The notes under the pieces are model-generated. The model saw only the letters and a program-made list of their open reading frames with translations. It made no database searches and was not told the origin of the DNA. This document shows positions 8,397 to 19,253 of a stretch of 64,000 nt of DNA, in pieces. Origin of the DNA: Methanococcus voltae (GTDB lineage Archaea > AGJL01 > Methanococci > Methanococcales > Methanococcaceae). The stretch lies in NCBI RefSeq assembly GCF_024807655.1, contig NZ_JANUCR010000006.1, positions 37,734 to 101,733 on the forward strand. Direction: 5' to 3'. Each line of letters opens with the position of its first letter. Within the stretch, counting starts at the first letter, position 1. Position numbers and translations under genes: made by a program.

Positions 8397-9718
8397 TGAA
8401 TGAATTAAAATATAGGAAAGCAGAAGAGCTAAAAGACAGCGGTGTTGAATGGATAGGGCAAATACCTAAAGATTGGGACATTATAAAAGGAAAAAATATA
8501 TTTTATAATAAGAAAGTGAATAATAGGGGTATATTAAAAAATGTATTATCATTAACTCTAAACGGGGTTATTGATAGGGACCCTATGTCTAATGAAGGAT
8601 TACAACCAAAAGATTTTAAAGGATATCAAGAATTTGAAAAAAATAATTTGGTTTTTAAATTAATCGACTTAGAAAACATAAATACAAGTAGGGTAGGAAT
8701 TACACATAAAAGTGGATTAATGAGTCCCGCATATATTAGAATCATTAATAAATATCAAATCTGTGTTAAGTATTATTATTATACCTACTATTCATATTAT
8801 CTTAAAAAAATATACAATAATCTTGGAAATAGTGGTGTAAGGTCTGCTATGAATTCATGTGATTTATTAAATTTGGAAGTTTTACAAACCTTTGAAAAAG
8901 AGCAAGAAAAAATAGCAAATTTCTTAGATATTAAAACAGAGGAAATCGAAAATATAATTTCTAAAAAAGAAAAACTTATTAATAAATTAGAAGAAGCTAA
9001 AAAAAGTTTAATTTCTGAAGTTGTGACGGGTAAATTTAAAATTATTGACGTAAAATTAATAAAAAGAGAAAAAGAAGAGCTAAAAGACAGCGGTGTTGAA
9101 TGGATAGGGCAGATACCTAATGATTGGGACGTTAAAAAGTTAAAATATGAGGTTAGTCTCAGAAGTATAAAGGGTGAATATACTAAAAATTTAAAATACA
9201 TCGGTTTAGAACATATTGAATCTTCAACTGGAAAATATATTAAAAATAGTGAAGAATTAAATATCGAAGGGATATGTAATAAATTTAAAAAGAATGATAT
9301 ATTATTTGGAAAATTAAGACCTTATTTAGCAAAATGTATTATAGCTAATTTTGATGGTGTTTGTTCATCTGAATTATTAGTTTTAAATACTCAGAGGATA
9401 AATAATATCTTTTTAAAATACGTCATTTTAAATAGTAAATTTATTAATTATATTAATTCATCCACCTATGGTGCAAAAATGCCCCGTACAAATTGGGATT
9501 TTGTAGGAAATATCAAAATACCGCACCCGAATATGCAAGAGCAAGAAACTATATCTAATTTCTTAGATACTAAAACAGAAGAAATCGACAATTTAATAAA
9601 TAATACAAAATTACAGATAGAAAAATTAAAAGAAGCTAAACAATCTTTAATTTCAGAAGCTGTTACCGGAAAAATCGATTTAAGAGAATGGGAAATCATT
9701 AAAAAGGGAGGGGATTAA
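8396..9718 (+). CDS. hsdS: Type I restriction-modification specificity subunit
   Basis: A 440-aa HsdS with two target recognition domains, each opening with the same block, ELKDSGVEWIGQIP followed by K/N-DWD (residues 11-28 and 228-245). Each domain ends in a coiled-coil spacer (around FLDIKTEEIENIISKKEKLI and FLDTKTEEIDNLINNTKLQI) closed by a near-identical SLISE-A/V-VTGK. The two blocks are near-identical at DNA level too (about 57 bases from 8425 and 9074), a natural site for domain shuffling. Determines the bipartite DNA target of the M and R subunits. Confidence 0.95.
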   Translation: MNELKYRKAEELKDSGVEWIGQIPKDWDIIKGKNIFYNKKVNNRGILKNVLSLTLNGVIDRDPMSNEGLQPKDFKGYQEFEKNNLVFKLIDLENINTSRVGITHKSGLMSPAYIRIINKYQICVKYYYYTYYSYYLKKIYNNLGNSGVRSAMNSCDLLNLEVLQTFEKEQEKIANFLDIKTEEIENIISKKEKLINKLEEAKKSLISEVVTGKFKIIDVKLIKREKEELKDSGVEWIGQIPNDWDVKKLKYEVSLRSIKGEYTKNLKYIGLEHIESSTGKYIKNSEELNIEGICNKFKKNDILFGKLRPYLAKCIIANFDGVCSSELLVLNTQRINNIFLKYVILNSKFINYINSSTYGAKMPRTNWDFVGNIKIPHPNMQEQETISNFLDTKTEEIDNLINNTKLQIEKLKEAKQSLISEAVTGKIDLREWEIIKKGGD

Positions 9719-9719
9719 T

Positions 9720-12713
9720 TTGATTACGCCGATTACAGATGATGATTTAAAAGAACGAAAATTTCAAACTATAATTAAAGAATATCTTACCAATGAAAAT
9801 AACTACGTCGAATCATTTAATAAAAATTATGATAAACATTATGCTATTGATAAAGAATGTTTATTTAATTTTTTAGAACTTACCCAAAAAAATGAGCTCA
9901 AAGAATTAAACGAAATTTACGGCGATAATTACCGTTCAAAAATTATAGAAAATTTAGATAAGCAATTGCGAATAATGGGTATTATACATATTTTGAAGCA
10001 TGGTTATAAAGATATGGGCGTAAAATTAAAACTTGCTTACTTTAAACCTGCAAATAATTTAAATGCGGACCAAAATAAATTATATGGGCAAAACATCGTT
10101 TCTGTAACTGAGGAATTAAATTATACCCAAGATAAAAGAATCGATTTAGTAATTTTCTTAAACGGCATGCCTATAACCACAATCGAAGTTAAAAACCCGT
10201 ACACAGGTCAAACCTATAAAAATGCAATCAAACAATACAAAAAGACCCGATTTAACACGGAAAAATTATTCAAATTCAAAGAAAGAGCCATCATAAATTT
10301 TGCAATGGATGAAGACCAAGTTTATATGACAACCCAACTAAAAGGTGAAGATACCATATTTTTACCGTTTAATTTAGGCGTAGGCGACGGGGCAGGAAAC
10401 CCCAATGTAACAGGTAAACTTAAAACTTACTATATGTGGGAAAACATCTTAACAAAAGATTCTTTACTTGAAATTATCGGCAAATTTGTATATGTTCAAA
10501 AACAAGAACACGAAGTTTTAGACGATAACGGAGACTATAAAATAATTACAACGGAAAAAACCATATTCCCAAGATACCACCAATTAGACTGTACAAGAGA
10601 CATATTAAATCACGTAATACAAAATGGTTCGGGTCAAAAATATTTAATCCAACATTCCGCAGGCTCTGGAAAAACTAATTCTATAACCTGGCTTTCTCAC
10701 CGATTGTCATCTTTGCACGATAAAAACGATAAAGTAATATTTGACGGGGTTATTGTAGTTACCGATAGAAAAGTTTTAGACAAACAATTGCAAGACTCTA
10801 TTTATCAATTAGAACATAAAACAGGCGTAGTTGCTAAAATAGATAAAGATTCAAATCAATTAGCCAAAGAAATAGAAAAAGGTACTAAAATAATAATTAG
10901 CACTATTCAAAAATTCCCACACGTTTTAAAGAAATTAGCTGATACAAAAGGCAAAAAATATGCAATTGTTATCGATGAAGCTCATTCGTCAACATCTGGT
11001 AAAAATATGATGGCTTTAAAAGAATCTTTATCTTTAGACGAAGCAATCAAAATAGCAGAAGAAGAGGAAAGTCAAGAAATAGATTCAGAGGATAAAATAA
11101 ATAAAGAACTAAAAAACTTTACTGACCAATCAAATGTTAGTTTCTTTGCATACACCGCTACACCCAAAGCCACCACTTTAAGGCTTTTTGGAACAAAATC
11201 GGACGATGATAACGATGATAAGTATTATCCTTTCCATATATACAGTATGAGGCAAGCAATAGAAGAAGGTTTTATATTAGACGTTCTAAAAAACTATATG
11301 ACATATAAAATGTGCTACAAAGTCAGCAAAACAATTGAAGAAGACCCAGAATTTGATAAAGCACGTGCTACAAAGTCTATCATGCGATATGTTACATTAC
11401 ACCCGTGCAATATTTCCCAAAAAACAGAAATAATCATAGAACATTTTAGAAACTACACTATGAAGAAAATTGGGGGGCATGCAAAAGCAATGCTCATAAC
11501 ACCGTCAAGGCTACACGCAGTACGTTATAAATTAGAATTTGACAAATACATAAAAGAAAAAGGTTATGATGATTTAAAAACCTTAGTAGCATTTTCAGGA
11601 ACTGTAAAAGATACTAATAGTTTAGAATATACCGAATCAGGTATGAATGAAATTTCTCAAGCTAATTTACCCGTTGAATTTGACAAAGAGGAATCAAAAA
11701 TATTAATTGTAGCAAATAAGTATCAAACAGGTTTTGACCAGCCTAAATTACATACCATGTACATTGATAAAAAATTATTCGGTGTAAAAGCAGTTCAAAC
11801 GCTTTCAAGGTTAAACAGAATTTACCCTGGAAAAGAAGATACATTTATCTTGGATTTTGTAAATGAACCTGAAGATATACAACGAGCTTTTATGCCATTT
11901 TATTCAATGACGACTCTTAACAATGACATAGACCCAAACGATATTTATACACTGGAAAATGAAATCTATGCAAAACAGGTAATTAATGAAGAAGATGTTA
12001 AAAAATTCACAGATTTATTTTATAAAGATAATCTTACAAATAGAGGAAGAGCCTTAGAATCAAATTATATCAATAATTCATTAAAAAGAATTGAAAAATT
12101 CACAACAGAAGAAACCATTGAATTTAAAAATCTTGCAAAAAAATTTATAAATTTATACAATTTAATAATTCAAATTTTTGCACTTAAAGATTCAGATATT
12201 CACCGATTAAATATTTATTTAAGATACTTACTTAAAAAAATTGAAATTGAAAATACTGGTGGTGTAGATTTAACAAATAAGGTTATCTTAGAATACTATT
12301 CCTTAAAAAAAGGTAAATTAGATGAAATTGAACTTAGAAGTTCTGACGGTGGTATAGACATACATATTTCAGAAGGTGGGACAAAAGGTGAAAATCCAGA
12401 TTTATTGAGTAACATAATAAAAACGCTAAATGATAAATTTGGGACCGAATTTTCAGATTCTGAAAAATTAGCAGTTGAACAAATAAGTAATAATTTAAAA
12501 AGTAATGAAAAATTAAAACTTAATGCAACAGCTAATGATTATGAATTATTTAGACTCGCTTTCGATAAATCCTTTGAAGAAGGCGTAGTAAATGAATTTT
12601 CCAAAAATGAAATATTTTATGGAAAAATTTTAAAAGATAACGACTTTAAGAATAAATTAATTGATTTATTAGCTATGGATATATATAGATGGTTTAATAA
12701 AATAAACGGCTAA
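9720..12713 (+). CDS. hsdR: Type I restriction enzyme, R (motor-nuclease) subunit
   Basis: A 997-aa protein. The N-terminal PD-(D/E)XK nuclease has Asp142 in RIDLVIF and Glu156-Val-Lys158 in TIEVKNP. The SF2 translocase has Walker A HSAGSGKT (312-319), DEAH (419-422), and a YTATPKATT motif III, then a C-terminal helical region. The start is TTG at 9720, supported by GGGAGGGG just upstream and by the lack of a better codon. Completes the hsdMSR operon with hsdS two bases away. It translocates unmodified DNA and cuts it at a distance. Confidence 0.95.
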   Translation: MITPITDDDLKERKFQTIIKEYLTNENNYVESFNKNYDKHYAIDKECLFNFLELTQKNELKELNEIYGDNYRSKIIENLDKQLRIMGIIHILKHGYKDMGVKLKLAYFKPANNLNADQNKLYGQNIVSVTEELNYTQDKRIDLVIFLNGMPITTIEVKNPYTGQTYKNAIKQYKKTRFNTEKLFKFKERAIINFAMDEDQVYMTTQLKGEDTIFLPFNLGVGDGAGNPNVTGKLKTYYMWENILTKDSLLEIIGKFVYVQKQEHEVLDDNGDYKIITTEKTIFPRYHQLDCTRDILNHVIQNGSGQKYLIQHSAGSGKTNSITWLSHRLSSLHDKNDKVIFDGVIVVTDRKVLDKQLQDSIYQLEHKTGVVAKIDKDSNQLAKEIEKGTKIIISTIQKFPHVLKKLADTKGKKYAIVIDEAHSSTSGKNMMALKESLSLDEAIKIAEEEESQEIDSEDKINKELKNFTDQSNVSFFAYTATPKATTLRLFGTKSDDDNDDKYYPFHIYSMRQAIEEGFILDVLKNYMTYKMCYKVSKTIEEDPEFDKARATKSIMRYVTLHPCNISQKTEIIIEHFRNYTMKKIGGHAKAMLITPSRLHAVRYKLEFDKYIKEKGYDDLKTLVAFSGTVKDTNSLEYTESGMNEISQANLPVEFDKEESKILIVANKYQTGFDQPKLHTMYIDKKLFGVKAVQTLSRLNRIYPGKEDTFILDFVNEPEDIQRAFMPFYSMTTLNNDIDPNDIYTLENEIYAKQVINEEDVKKFTDLFYKDNLTNRGRALESNYINNSLKRIEKFTTEETIEFKNLAKKFINLYNLIIQIFALKDSDIHRLNIYLRYLLKKIEIENTGGVDLTNKVILEYYSLKKGKLDEIELRSSDGGIDIHISEGGTKGENPDLLSNIIKTLNDKFGTEFSDSEKLAVEQISNNLKSNEKLKLNATANDYELFRLAFDKSFEEGVVNEFSKNEIFYGKILKDNDFKNKLIDLLAMDIYRWFNKING

Positions 12714-13189
<476 letters not shown>

Positions 13190-14473
13190 ATGGACAGATT
13201 TCCAATACTATATAATAAGTTTAATCCAGAACACTGGAAAAACTATTATGAATTACATACTAAAAATTTTAAAAAAGAGTTATCTGATAGTTATATTGAC
13301 GGTATGGGGATTATTGGGGAAAATTTATTTGAAATTACCCTGGATAATCAAATATCTAACTCAAAATGCAATCTTACAAATGTAAGGTTTGGAATTTTAG
13401 AGTCAGAATGTTATTGTTTGATGTGTCCGGAGTTAGAATCATTTATATCATTGGTACTTTGGATGAATTATGAGAATGAATCAAATTATGAAAAAAAAGA
13501 GAAATACTATACCATATTAGAGGATTATTTATCAAAAAGTTCTAGTGAAGAAACGTGTGTTCTTACAGATAATTATCGGATAAGAACTGAAAATTTTGGA
13601 GATTTGGTACCATTTAAAGGTACAATTAAAAAAAGAGAAAAAAAGAAGTCATACTTTGATTGGGAACGAGTACCTTTTCTAAAAAGAAGTGCAGAAGTTA
13701 GTGCAATACATTCTTCACCACCGTTTATGCCAACATTTCCAGACTCTAAGACAAAAATACAAATCTTTACCATGCCTTTCAAAATTAATCAATATACAAA
13801 ATACGATATGGAACTAATAATTCCTTCTGCAACTACATCTAAAACGGGAGTTTTAAATTTAGGTAAACCTTCAAATGAAGTGTATGATAAATTAAAATCT
13901 ACTAAAACTGAGTGGTACATAGGCTTATTTATAGAAAAGATTATAAATATTAACGAAAATTACACTAGAAATTTTGAAATTATAGATATTTCATCAGCAG
14001 GGGTAATTGATGTAATAGGTCACTTAATTTCTCAGAAATTATATTATAATTATCTAAAAGAATTTAATTTAGAAATATGTTCCAATTATGAGTTGGAAAG
14101 ATTATTTAAATTTCACGTACAAAAAATGTATGAACAATATAATGAAGATGTATGGGCGGACCTGGATACCTTTTATCGTATATATTTAGAAAAATATTTT
14201 CTCAAAATACATGGAAAAGTATATTATAAACCCTACATCTTTAAAGAATTAAATTTTAAAGAATATGGGGAATTTATTAAATATTTAAATGATAGTGAAG
14301 AATATCAAAAAAAAATATACGAAGATACAAATGTTATGGAAAACATTAACTTAGCAAAAAAATTTTCAAAAAATAAATCCTATTTTGAGTTTTTAAAGAA
14401 GTATTCAAAATATTCAAAATATGATTTGATAAATAGAATATTTAAAAATGGGGGAAGACAATGGAGAATTTAG
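13190..14473 (+). CDS. Unknown 427-aa partner of a DUF1998 helicase
   Basis: Not recognised. No membrane segment, zinc cluster or nuclease motif is evident. A short Cys pair, CYCLMCPE, lies near residue 82. The C-terminal third is helical and rich in Lys/Tyr/Asn. The middle has several beta strands, including YDMELIIPSATTSKTGVLNL. Its last 13 bases overlap the start of the helicase gene, so the two are translationally coupled and almost certainly work together. GGGGT precedes the ATG. By context it is the accessory or sensor protein of a two-gene defence system; that role is inference. Confidence 0.75.
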   Translation: MDRFPILYNKFNPEHWKNYYELHTKNFKKELSDSYIDGMGIIGENLFEITLDNQISNSKCNLTNVRFGILESECYCLMCPELESFISLVLWMNYENESNYEKKEKYYTILEDYLSKSSSEETCVLTDNYRIRTENFGDLVPFKGTIKKREKKKSYFDWERVPFLKRSAEVSAIHSSPPFMPTFPDSKTKIQIFTMPFKINQYTKYDMELIIPSATTSKTGVLNLGKPSNEVYDKLKSTKTEWYIGLFIEKIININENYTRNFEIIDISSAGVIDVIGHLISQKLYYNYLKEFNLEICSNYELERLFKFHVQKMYEQYNEDVWADLDTFYRIYLEKYFLKIHGKVYYKPYIFKELNFKEYGEFIKYLNDSEEYQKKIYEDTNVMENINLAKKFSKNKSYFEFLKKYSKYSKYDLINRIFKNGGRQWRI

Positions 14474-17400
14474 GTTTAGAATATAATTACAACATATTAA
14501 ACCAAGAATATTTAAAATTTATAGTTTCTACTATCTCTAGAAATAATGAAAAACTAAAAAATGAATTAAATGACTTATTTTCTAAAAATGAAGTTTTATT
14601 TAAAGATTTATTAGTTCAGGCGTTGCCAGAATATGAAATTGATAAAAGAGGGATAGAAGAAGCAGGTTTTAACCCTCAATTTAAAGATTTTTTGGACAAA
14701 ACTGATGTCTATAATCCCTATATCCATCAATTTGAAGGTTGGAAAAAAATAAATGATGGGAAAAATTGTGTTATAGCAACAGGAACTGGTAGTGGTAAAA
14801 CAGAAACTTTTTTGATGCCGATATTTAACCACTGTATTCAAAATAAACATAACGGTGTACAAACAATATTAATATATCCATTAAAAGCATTAGCAAAAGA
14901 CCAAAAAGAGCGAATCGATAATTATCTAAAAATATTAAACAAAAAATATCGTTCAAATATATCTTGCGGAGTTTTTGATGGAGATTTGAGTAGTGGTGAA
15001 AAAAATAAGATGATTGATTCCCCCCCTAATATATTACTTACAAATTATGTGATGCTTGAAAGAATACTTTTAAATCCTAACTACATAAAGCTTTTAAACA
15101 ACGCTGAAGTAAAATTTATCGTATTAGATGAAATACATTATTATAGTGGTGCTCAGGGTATTGACGTTTCACTACTTATAAGAAGACTTCAATTTTACTT
15201 ATCTACTATACAAGCAAATAAATATATTCAATATATTGGTACAAGTGCTACGTTAGGAAAACCTGACTCTAAAGAAGTATTAAATTTCTTAAAAAAACTT
15301 TTTAACAAGGATTTTGAATACGAAAACATTATTTTTCCACAATATTCTGAAAAGTACTTGAAGAATCCATTGAAGAATCCTGTAAAGATTAAAGATTTAA
15401 AGAATTTACCTGAAGAATCCTTAGGGGAGCTACGAACACATGCATTTTATAGGGGACCTCCAAAAATTTACCGATGTTTAGAATGTGGGAAATTACATAT
15501 GTTGGATGTTGATAAGTGTGATTGTGGTTCTAATCTTGTTTTTGAGATATATACTTGTAGAAATTGTGGCGAGGAATACATAAATTATGAATATATTGAA
15601 AAAGGTGCTATGACCTATAAGTCTCTCCGCAGAAAACCTTTGGAAAAATATTCAGTATATAAAAATTACGAAGATAAAAAATTAAAAATTAGAGAAATCA
15701 TTTTATCAAAAGAAAATTACAACAATGAAACTGCGTTACCTGTAAAATTATGTAAACAATGTCATAGTTTACATCATGAATCTCAATCAACTTGTAAATG
15801 CGGTAACTCTAAAAATTTTTATGATTTGTATATAAATATAACTAATAAAAATAAGGAATTATCTTCAAAAAATGATAAATATTGTCCAAAATGTGATTAT
15901 AATGGATATGCATATCGTATTATAAAAGGAGCTTCTGAAATATCTGATGAATTTTGTGCTCAAAGTTTATTTGATGAATTATTTATTACATTGCCAGATC
16001 ATCCAAAAAGAAAGGTTTTAATATTTACCGACAATGTACAAAGGGCATCCAGATTTGCTAGAAATATAGAGGAATATCATTTTGAAAAAATTATTCGCAA
16101 AAAGCTATTAGAAAATATTTCTAAGGTAGAAAAACCCATAAAAATTAAAAAATTAATGGAAGAAACATTGGACGAATTAGATGAATTTAGGGATATTTCA
16201 GAATATAAAAATAGACTTCAACAGTGTATATATGAGGAGTTATTTGCAAAAGGTAGTAATGTAACTTCACTAGCAAATAAAAATATTTTTGAAATTTCTA
16301 TGGATACGCCAAAAATATCTAATATCGAAGTTAAAGAAAAATATAATAAATTTATAAAAATATTCTTTAAAAATAGACAAATATCAGAATATTATGATTT
16401 ATTAATGGATACTGAAGATAATTTGCATAAAAAAATTTTTTTAAGTAATGAAGATATAAAGAAAAATGCATATAATAAAATGTATGGGATACCTTATTCA
16501 AGGGACAAAACGTCAGAAAAAGATTTAAAAATGAAAAAAATAGAAAAAATGATTAATATACTATCCCAAAATGAAGTTATCATTTTAAAAGATAATAAAT
16601 ACTTTTTAAGAATAATCAATTTATATATCAAAAAAAATCAAAAAACAATGCCCAAACATCTAAATAATCATATTGAAAATAATGAAATGCCATTTTTAAT
16701 ATCCGATACGGATACTGGAAAAAAAGATGCTAAAAAAAGAGCTGAAACAGAAAATAGTTTCAAAAATGAATCGGAAAATAAAGTTAATTTTTTAGTGGCT
16801 ACACCTACATTAGAATTGGGCATAGATATCGGAACTTTGAATGCAATAGGTTTATTGTATGCACCGCCTAGTCCTGCACAATATGTCCAAAGAATGGGCC
16901 GAGGGGGTAGAAGAGGTTCTTCAACATTGGGTGTTACTTACCTATCAACTTCTGCACTTGATACGATGTACTATCATGATGTAGAAAGTTTAACAAATGG
17001 ACTTATAAAACCACCAGCATTCTCTATTGATTTAGAATTACCCTTATCAAAAGCATTATTCAGTTTATTCTTGCATTATATATTAACAAACACAGATTTT
17101 GAGTTTAAACTTCCAGGAGATTGGAAAAAATTAGCAACTTGGAAAAACAACTTAGATTGTATTATAATATTATGGAAAAAATATGAAGAAGGATATTTTA
17201 AATATTTAAAGAAGTATTTAAAAGATTCTGGATTGGATTACCCCAATTATAAAAATTTAATAGAGGAATGGTCTTATAAAATAAAAGAATATGCGGAAAT
17301 TGAAGCTTCACTTAGGACCAATGGCGATATAGAAACTAGTTCAAAAGGAGTATTTAATTATTTTCAAGAAGCGGGTTTACTACCCGATTATGCTTTTGGA

Positions 17401-18366
17401 GTTTCAGGCAGTAAATTAATAATTCGTAGTAAAAATGAAGAATCTACAAGATCCATAATAACAGGCTACGGTCTTGAAGAGATATGTCCTCCATCTACAT
17501 TAGATCATGATAAAAAAAGATATTTTTGTGAAAGGTTGCGTGGAGGTACTGCATTAAAAACGTTGGCCCTAAACTATTATAAGTGTACAAATACAGAATG
17601 TAATGATAAAGAAATATATTATACAAATAATCAAAATATATGTCCAATATGTGGGAATCCATTATCAAAAATGGATTGCAAAATTTTAGAACCAAAAGTT
17701 GTTTATGCTAAAAAATCTTATGTTAAAAAATTAAAAGGAACAATTTTTGAACCTTGTATATTTAATATGCCCCAAATAGAAAAATTTAATAAAGTTTCAA
17801 AGCCTTTTGAGTGTGAAATAGGTCACATTTTAAAAGCGGGGCATATTCAAAAAAATATTAAGGAATTGATTTATTGCAAAAACTGTAATAAAATAACTTA
17901 TAAAGATAATAAAGATAAATGTTGCAATAATCCATTGTTAACTAATTTATCTACGGGTAATCAAAATATTGGTTCGGGAACTAAACTCAAATTTGGAACT
18001 AAATTTAAAACAAAAGGGGTACTTTTAAAAATACCTCCCAAGTGTAATAAAAAGACAATGTTAAATACCATAATTTCTGCAATAATACTCGAAGCGGGCT
18101 GTGAAGATGGAGAGGTTAGTGGTATGTTAGATGTTATAGACAATACATTATTGTTTTACGATAATGTAGAGGGAGGGGTAGGTTTTGTAGATGTGTTATA
18201 TACCAGATATTCTGAGATACTAAAAACCGCAGAAAAATTATGTAAAATGGATTGTTGTGTAAAAGGTTGTGTAAAATGTATCGGTAGTTACCGTAGACAG
18301 TTTGATTTACCATATTTAAATAAGGAATCAATAATTGAAGTACTTGAAAATATGAATAATATTTAA
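14461..18366 (+). CDS. DEAD-box helicase with zinc ribbons and C-terminal DUF1998-like domain
   Basis: A 1301-aa SF2 helicase: Walker A TGTGSGKT (107-114), DEIH (223-226), SAT (near 263-265), ELGID and QRMGRGGRRG (810-819) as motif VI. A Cys-rich insert with about four CxxC pairs lies between residues 339 and 480. A further zinc ribbon is seen near 1040-1060. The C-terminus has the DUF1998 signature: EGGVGFVD, then CKMDCC, GCVKC (Cys1261-1273) and SYRR. Relatives include MrfA (DNA repair) and the helicases of DISARM (DrmA/DrmB), Druantia (DruE) and Dpd. In this defence island and coupled to an unknown gene, antiviral function is the best guess. None of the usual DISARM methyltransferase or PLD genes is nearby. 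Confidence 0.85.
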   Translation: MENLGLEYNYNILNQEYLKFIVSTISRNNEKLKNELNDLFSKNEVLFKDLLVQALPEYEIDKRGIEEAGFNPQFKDFLDKTDVYNPYIHQFEGWKKINDGKNCVIATGTGSGKTETFLMPIFNHCIQNKHNGVQTILIYPLKALAKDQKERIDNYLKILNKKYRSNISCGVFDGDLSSGEKNKMIDSPPNILLTNYVMLERILLNPNYIKLLNNAEVKFIVLDEIHYYSGAQGIDVSLLIRRLQFYLSTIQANKYIQYIGTSATLGKPDSKEVLNFLKKLFNKDFEYENIIFPQYSEKYLKNPLKNPVKIKDLKNLPEESLGELRTHAFYRGPPKIYRCLECGKLHMLDVDKCDCGSNLVFEIYTCRNCGEEYINYEYIEKGAMTYKSLRRKPLEKYSVYKNYEDKKLKIREIILSKENYNNETALPVKLCKQCHSLHHESQSTCKCGNSKNFYDLYINITNKNKELSSKNDKYCPKCDYNGYAYRIIKGASEISDEFCAQSLFDELFITLPDHPKRKVLIFTDNVQRASRFARNIEEYHFEKIIRKKLLENISKVEKPIKIKKLMEETLDELDEFRDISEYKNRLQQCIYEELFAKGSNVTSLANKNIFEISMDTPKISNIEVKEKYNKFIKIFFKNRQISEYYDLLMDTEDNLHKKIFLSNEDIKKNAYNKMYGIPYSRDKTSEKDLKMKKIEKMINILSQNEVIILKDNKYFLRIINLYIKKNQKTMPKHLNNHIENNEMPFLISDTDTGKKDAKKRAETENSFKNESENKVNFLVATPTLELGIDIGTLNAIGLLYAPPSPAQYVQRMGRGGRRGSSTLGVTYLSTSALDTMYYHDVESLTNGLIKPPAFSIDLELPLSKALFSLFLHYILTNTDFEFKLPGDWKKLATWKNNLDCIIILWKKYEEGYFKYLKKYLKDSGLDYPNYKNLIEEWSYKIKEYAEIEASLRTNGDIETSSKGVFNYFQEAGLLPDYAFGVSGSKLIIRSKNEESTRSIITGYGLEEICPPSTLDHDKKRYFCERLRGGTALKTLALNYYKCTNTECNDKEIYYTNNQNICPICGNPLSKMDCKILEPKVVYAKKSYVKKLKGTIFEPCIFNMPQIEKFNKVSKPFECEIGHILKAGHIQKNIKELIYCKNCNKITYKDNKDKCCNNPLLTNLSTGNQNIGSGTKLKFGTKFKTKGVLLKIPPKCNKKTMLNTIISAIILEAGCEDGEVSGMLDVIDNTLLFYDNVEGGVGFVDVLYTRYSEILKTAEKLCKMDCCVKGCVKCIGSYRRQFDLPYLNKESIIEVLENMNNI

Positions 18367-18414
18367 TTTTTTTATATTTTTAAATACTCATTAAGAATTA
18401 AAAAAAATAAATAA

Positions 18415-18963
18415 CTATTTCCCTAAATACCTATACAAAGTACTCTTACTAACTCCTGTAATTTCTTTTATTTCTTTTAATGTACAATCACCAGTATTAT
18501 ATAACTTAATGGCCATTTCTAATTTATCTTTTTTAACTCGTGGACGACCGCCAACACGACCACGTGAACGTGCAACGTCTAAACCGTTTTTAGTTCTTTC
18601 TTTTATTAGTTTTCTCTCAAATTCTGCCAAAGCGGAAAAAATATTAAACATTAGTTCGCCCTGTGCAGTTGTTGTATCAATCCAGCTTTCTTTTAAACTT
18701 TTTAACTGAACACCTTTCGATTTAAATAACTCCATCGTAGTAATTAAATCTTTCATACTACGAGATAAACGAGTTAAATCAGAAACTACAACAATATCAT
18801 TCTCCCTAATAGTTTCCATCATTTTATTGAATTCTGGACGTTCTGATTTACCTCCAGAAATCTTTTCAAAATAGATTTTTTCACAACCTACTTTTTTAAG
18901 TTCTTCAATATACTTTTCAATATTCTGTTCCTTGGTTGAAACTCTTGCATAACCAATTTTCAT
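18415..18963 (-). CDS. Serine recombinase (resolvase/invertase family)
   Basis: A 182-aa serine recombinase. The catalytic Ser9 sits in GYARVST, with the DLTRLSRS segment carrying the active-site arginines, then the E helix and a C-terminal helix-turn-helix (TLKEIKEITGVSKSTLYRYL, about 159-178). Full length for the family, with no broken motif. It is divergent from a paralogue of exactly the same length (19254-19802). The 3' halves of the two genes form an imperfect inverted repeat. It could resolve or invert DNA; no partner transposase is present. Confidence 0.92.
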   Translation of the reverse strand: MKIGYARVSTKEQNIEKYIEELKKVGCEKIYFEKISGGKSERPEFNKMMETIRENDIVVVSDLTRLSRSMKDLITTMELFKSKGVQLKSLKESWIDTTTAQGELMFNIFSALAEFERKLIKERTKNGLDVARSRGRVGGRPRVKKDKLEMAIKLYNTGDCTLKEIKEITGVSKSTLYRYLGK

Positions 18964-19253
18964 TTACTCACCCATTAATTAAAAAAATAAAATAAAAAAG
19001 ATTCCCAAAACTCATAAAATTATTTACTAAAAATACTTTGATTTTGGCACGAGTTTTGGAACTGATTTTTAAACAAAAAATAACAATAATCTATAAAATA
19101 AAAAGATTCCCAATAACGACCGTTTTTAAGACTTTTTACTTTTTTTAAGAAATTAACATCTTTTATATATGGATAATTCTCAAAACTTAGTATCAATATC
19201 AAAGTATCAAAACCTTACAAAATAGATAAGTAATGAGACTTTACGTGATAATT

